The position numbers and the translations under genes are program-made. This document shows positions 59,428 through 61,603 of a DNA stretch of 61,603 bases, piece by piece. Below the pieces are notes generated by a model. That model was not told where the DNA came from. It was given only the letters and a program-made list of their open reading frames with translations, and searched no databases. Origin of the DNA: a virus; IMG/VR virus record IMGVR_UViG_3300032322_001005, positions 1-61,603 of that record; one strand, 5' to 3'. Positions within the stretch are counted from its first letter, which is position 1; the number at the start of each line of letters is the position of its first letter.

Positions 59428-60452
59428 TTGATTATTTTCTCCAGAATTTCATTGGTTTGTTCGTCAAAGGTTTCTTCCTTCGCCATATCCGTGAGGAACT
59501 CGCGGAGTATGCCTTGGGTTTTGTCGGACAACTGGTGGAAACTTTTCACCAGTGCGACAGCGAAGTGGAACGAGGCTTGCCCTGCGTTACACATCGCACA
59601 CTTAGTAGCGATAATCAGAAGCTCTTCTGCGCCTCCGAATTCTTTAATCCAAGCGGTTGATGATTTATCCAGCTTTTGCAGAGGCTCTTTGCCTTTCAGC
59701 ATGCGGACGTGTGACCGAGCTTCGGCGCATGTCCAGCTTTCTCTACGCGCTTGATCTATCAGCGACTTGATCTGCTCGTTGTTTGTAGCTTCGTCCTCGC
59801 TGAACTTTGCGGTGGCGATCTCGACTGCTACTGTCGGGCTGATCTCGTGGCGCTGGTGTAATGGGATTCGCTGGGCTGTCCGGTGCCAGTTGGACACAGC
59901 AGAGTAGGACATCTTGAGACTGGCTGCGATCTGATAAACAACGTTCTCGTGCCCGAGGCGGATGAGGTTGCTGATTCCATCACCAGCAAGCCACATTCCC
60001 TTTGAAGACATGTCCACGCCCATACCAATAGCTGCGGCGTAGTCTTCAGGTGTAGGGATTGTCCCCTGCTTTGGGCGGAACTGCGTCATGAACTCACCGA
60101 AGTCGAAGCGTTCGGAGAGGCGCGAGTAACTGTTATCGAGTCGAGAGGTAAGCGCGGACTCAAGGATGGACTGCTCCGTGCCCTCTGCTTGTTTAACAAG
60201 TTCGACTGGTAGTTCTTCCAACTCGCCATCGGAGTATTTGATTAAGGCGCATGCTTCTTCAAGCAGCGCCCAGTGATTTTTCGGGGAGTCCTCGTCAATT
60301 TCATCCTCCCGCTCACAGCAAGCGATGAGTTTTAGAGCCGTTTTGATATCTGCCTTGTGCTTTATAGCAAGCATTTCGGCGAACTGCTGGCGAGATACCT
60401 CGCCTGTCGGGAGCTTAAAGGTGGCCCGTAACCTTGGTGTTTGTGTGTTCAT
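59424..60452 (-). CDS. HTH DNA-binding protein, possible ParB-like regulator
   Basis: 342 aa from the ATG at 60452 (MNTQTPRLRATFKLPTGEVS). The centre has VVYQIAASLKMSYSAVSNWH, a clear helix-turn-helix, then RIPLHQRHEISPTVAVEIAT, the kind of segment that follows the HTH in ParB/KorB-type proteins. C-terminal half helical. It could be the protein that reads the dispersed palindrome, but nothing shows this directly. Confidence 0.65.
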   Translation of the reverse strand: MNTQTPRLRATFKLPTGEVSRQQFAEMLAIKHKADIKTALKLIACCEREDEIDEDSPKNHWALLEEACALIKYSDGELEELPVELVKQAEGTEQSILESALTSRLDNSYSRLSERFDFGEFMTQFRPKQGTIPTPEDYAAAIGMGVDMSSKGMWLAGDGISNLIRLGHENVVYQIAASLKMSYSAVSNWHRTAQRIPLHQRHEISPTVAVEIATAKFSEDEATNNEQIKSLIDQARRESWTCAEARSHVRMLKGKEPLQKLDKSSTAWIKEFGGAEELLIIATKCAMCNAGQASFHFAVALVKSFHQLSDKTQGILREFLTDMAKEETFDEQTNEILEKIIK

Positions 60453-60485
60453 CGAATTTCGTTGTAGCAAATGACGTGCCAAGTT

Positions 60486-60692
60486 CTATCCCACGTTAAT
60501 GTCACGCTCGTAGCCCTCCTTCTCTGCGCGGCCCTCAAGTGTGCAAATGATCTCGGATGAGAAACTTCTGCGATTCTCGGCGCAGGCTCGCTGGTAATGT
60601 TTGTATAGGGCGACTGGCATTTGGAACCCTACGTAGTGGGTAGGTTCTTGTAGCTTCTTAGCCACAGAGGTGTTTCTTTTTTTCACTGGCAT
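60486..60692 (-). CDS. Arc-like ribbon-helix-helix regulator
   Basis: 68 aa from the ATG at 60692 (MPVKKRNTSVAKKL). THYVGFQMPVALYKHYQRAC then RRSFSSEIICTLEGRAE: strand plus two helices as in Arc/MetJ repressors. Sits upstream of the HTH gene. Probably represses early genes. Confidence 0.65.
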   Translation of the reverse strand: MPVKKRNTSVAKKLQEPTHYVGFQMPVALYKHYQRACAENRRSFSSEIICTLEGRAEKEGYERDINVG

Positions 60693-60961
60693 GATTCGCA
60701 CTCCTCGTCCAAGTTGCATTGCGGCGTGATAACTTCGCTTGGGATATCGTCATCTTCCGCAAACTTGGGCTTTGCCTCAGGAACATTTGTCCCAGAGTCT
60801 TTTTCTTTTAAAAGGTTCTCGTTTATCTCCATAATCTTATATGAATAAGTTCCGGCTGGAATAGTATGAACCCAGAACTGGGCCTCGCCGTGGGTAGAGA
60901 ACCACTTTCCGTATGTCCACTCCGTCGAGTTGACGGGCTTTGCGAGTAACAAGTATCCCAT
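60683..60961 (-). CDS. Small hypothetical protein
   Basis: 92 aa. MGYLLLAKPVNSTEWTYGKW, beta-rich start, acidic end with CNLDEECESC. Overlaps the RHH gene start. Function unknown. Confidence 0.6.
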   Translation of the reverse strand: MGYLLLAKPVNSTEWTYGKWFSTHGEAQFWVHTIPAGTYSYKIMEINENLLKEKDSGTNVPEAKPKFAEDDDIPSEVITPQCNLDEECESCQ

Positions 60962-61010
60962 ATCTGATGTGCGGGACGGGATTAGGGGAGTCTCCCGCCC
61001 CGCTTGCCCC

Positions 61011-61235
61011 TCAGAAATCGTTGTCCGAATCGACTCGCTGTCCGTTCACGACAACTTTCGCCTCGCTAATCTTGAGCGAAAGGAATGTCGCGCCTTTCTG
61101 GCTGGTCTTCTTCCAGCCAGCGAGTGCGTAGTCTTTGCCGTCAACGTTGATGTTGCCGTCGTAGTCTGGTTGCTTCTCGTTCTTCTTGTTCTTCTTAACG
61201 AAGAGAACACCGCGATTTGTTTGGTCGAATGCCAT
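61011..61235 (-). CDS. DUF736-like small protein
   Basis: 74 aa from the ATG at 61235. NRGVLFVKKNKKNEKQPDYD, then YALAGWKKTSQKGATFLSLK: the pattern of DUF736-like proteins, small beta-rich proteins of phages and plasmids. Function unknown; single-strand nucleic-acid binding has been suggested for such folds only by analogy. Confidence 0.7.
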   Translation of the reverse strand: MAFDQTNRGVLFVKKNKKNEKQPDYDGNINVDGKDYALAGWKKTSQKGATFLSLKISEAKVVVNGQRVDSDNDF

Positions 61236-61243
61236 TGTATTTG

Positions 61244-61585
61244 TTAGGGTTGTGCAACCGCACGATAGGCGATCACGTCTTGTTTGATTTTGGCGATCCC
61301 ATCCGCGAGGAATGCCGCCGAGGTTGTGTCTGACATGCGGAAGAAGTCGTTGGCTTTGGCAGGAACACGCTCGTCCTTCTGCCATTTGCTCGTTGCGAGG
61401 AACTCGTCTGGAGTAATGTCCTCCTGTATTAGCTGCTCGAAAAGTGCCTTGTGGTTCTCGCCGTTGAAGCGTTTGCCTGTAGCTTCTTTAGCTGGGGCTT
61501 CCGCTGTCTCTACCTTCGGGGCGGGTTTGGACGATTCTACGGGCTTTGTAGGCGCAGCATTAGGCTTTCCTTGGGGGCGTCCCAT
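61244..61585 (-). CDS. Hypothetical protein, Pro/Ala-rich start
   Basis: 113 aa. The ATG at 61585 has GGAGAAGCGGCA upstream and is chosen; the frame is open to the window edge, so a longer product is possible. The first 35 residues are Pro/Ala/Lys linker; the rest is helical (ENHKALFEQLIQEDITPDEF). Function unknown. Confidence 0.6.
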   Translation of the reverse strand: MGRPQGKPNAAPTKPVESSKPAPKVETAEAPAKEATGKRFNGENHKALFEQLIQEDITPDEFLATSKWQKDERVPAKANDFFRMSDTTSAAFLADGIAKIKQDVIAYRAVAQP

Positions 61586-61603
61586 TGCCGCTTCTCCGTC
61601 ATC

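Overview
The window is a large piece, perhaps nearly all, of a tailed-phage genome. It carries terminase, portal, scaffold and major capsid genes, a lysis cassette, many tail-fibre genes and a replication set (AEP-type primase, DnaB-type helicase, RuvC-like resolvase, dCMP deaminase). I see no rRNA, complete tRNA, integrase or host housekeeping gene. No tail sheath, tape measure or long tail-tube genes are recognisable, and a 2.5-kaa putative internal protein is present, so a short-tailed (podovirus-like) particle is the best guess. Heptosyltransferase-like enzymes and a lipobox lipoprotein fit a Gram-negative host. Many starts lack a Shine-Dalgarno sequence. The host phylum cannot be fixed from the sequence. 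No DNA or RNA polymerase gene was recognised.

Layout. 1-2.5 kb (minus): a 71-base C run (probably artefact), a truncated winged-helix replication-initiator-like gene with palindromic tandem repeats inside it, an HNH gene, and a chain of tiny overlapping genes. 2.5-5.0 kb (plus): zinc-ribbon protein, primase, HNH, RuvC-like resolvase, then a terminator hairpin. 5.1-7.3 kb (minus): metallophosphoesterase, a metallopeptidase-like gene and small genes. 7.3-8.9 kb: GH108-like endolysin with three holin-like membrane proteins. 8.9-14.9 kb: receptor-binding and tail-fibre genes, including a transglutaminase-like lipoprotein. 14.9-21.4 kb: major capsid, scaffold, portal and a glycosyltransferase. 22-23.8 kb: large terminase, alone on the plus strand. 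23.8-29.2 kb: glycosyltransferase and methyltransferase cluster. 29.2-38.8 kb: giant polyvalent-type protein and two coiled-coil putative internal virion proteins. 38.9-47.9 kb: more fibres or spikes, an adaptor-like protein, structural proteins and a second heptosyltransferase-like gene. 48.2-49.8 kb (plus): a second winged-helix gene ending in iteron-like repeats, HNH, dCMP deaminase. 50.5-56.3 kb (plus): helicase, a long non-coding stretch and many tiny genes. 56.3-61.6 kb (minus): small terminase, very basic small proteins, HTH and ribbon-helix-helix regulators.

How it fits together. Replication genes lie in short plus-strand blocks at both sides of a long minus-strand virion block. Genes in operons are joined by ATGA/GTGA/TTGA overlaps or TAA-N-ATG junctions, so translational coupling is the rule. 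The most interesting signals are two initiator-like genes with iteron-like repeats inside the coding sequence (as in lambda O), a 15-bp palindrome scattered through the genome, and a sugar/methyl modification gene set placed among virion genes.
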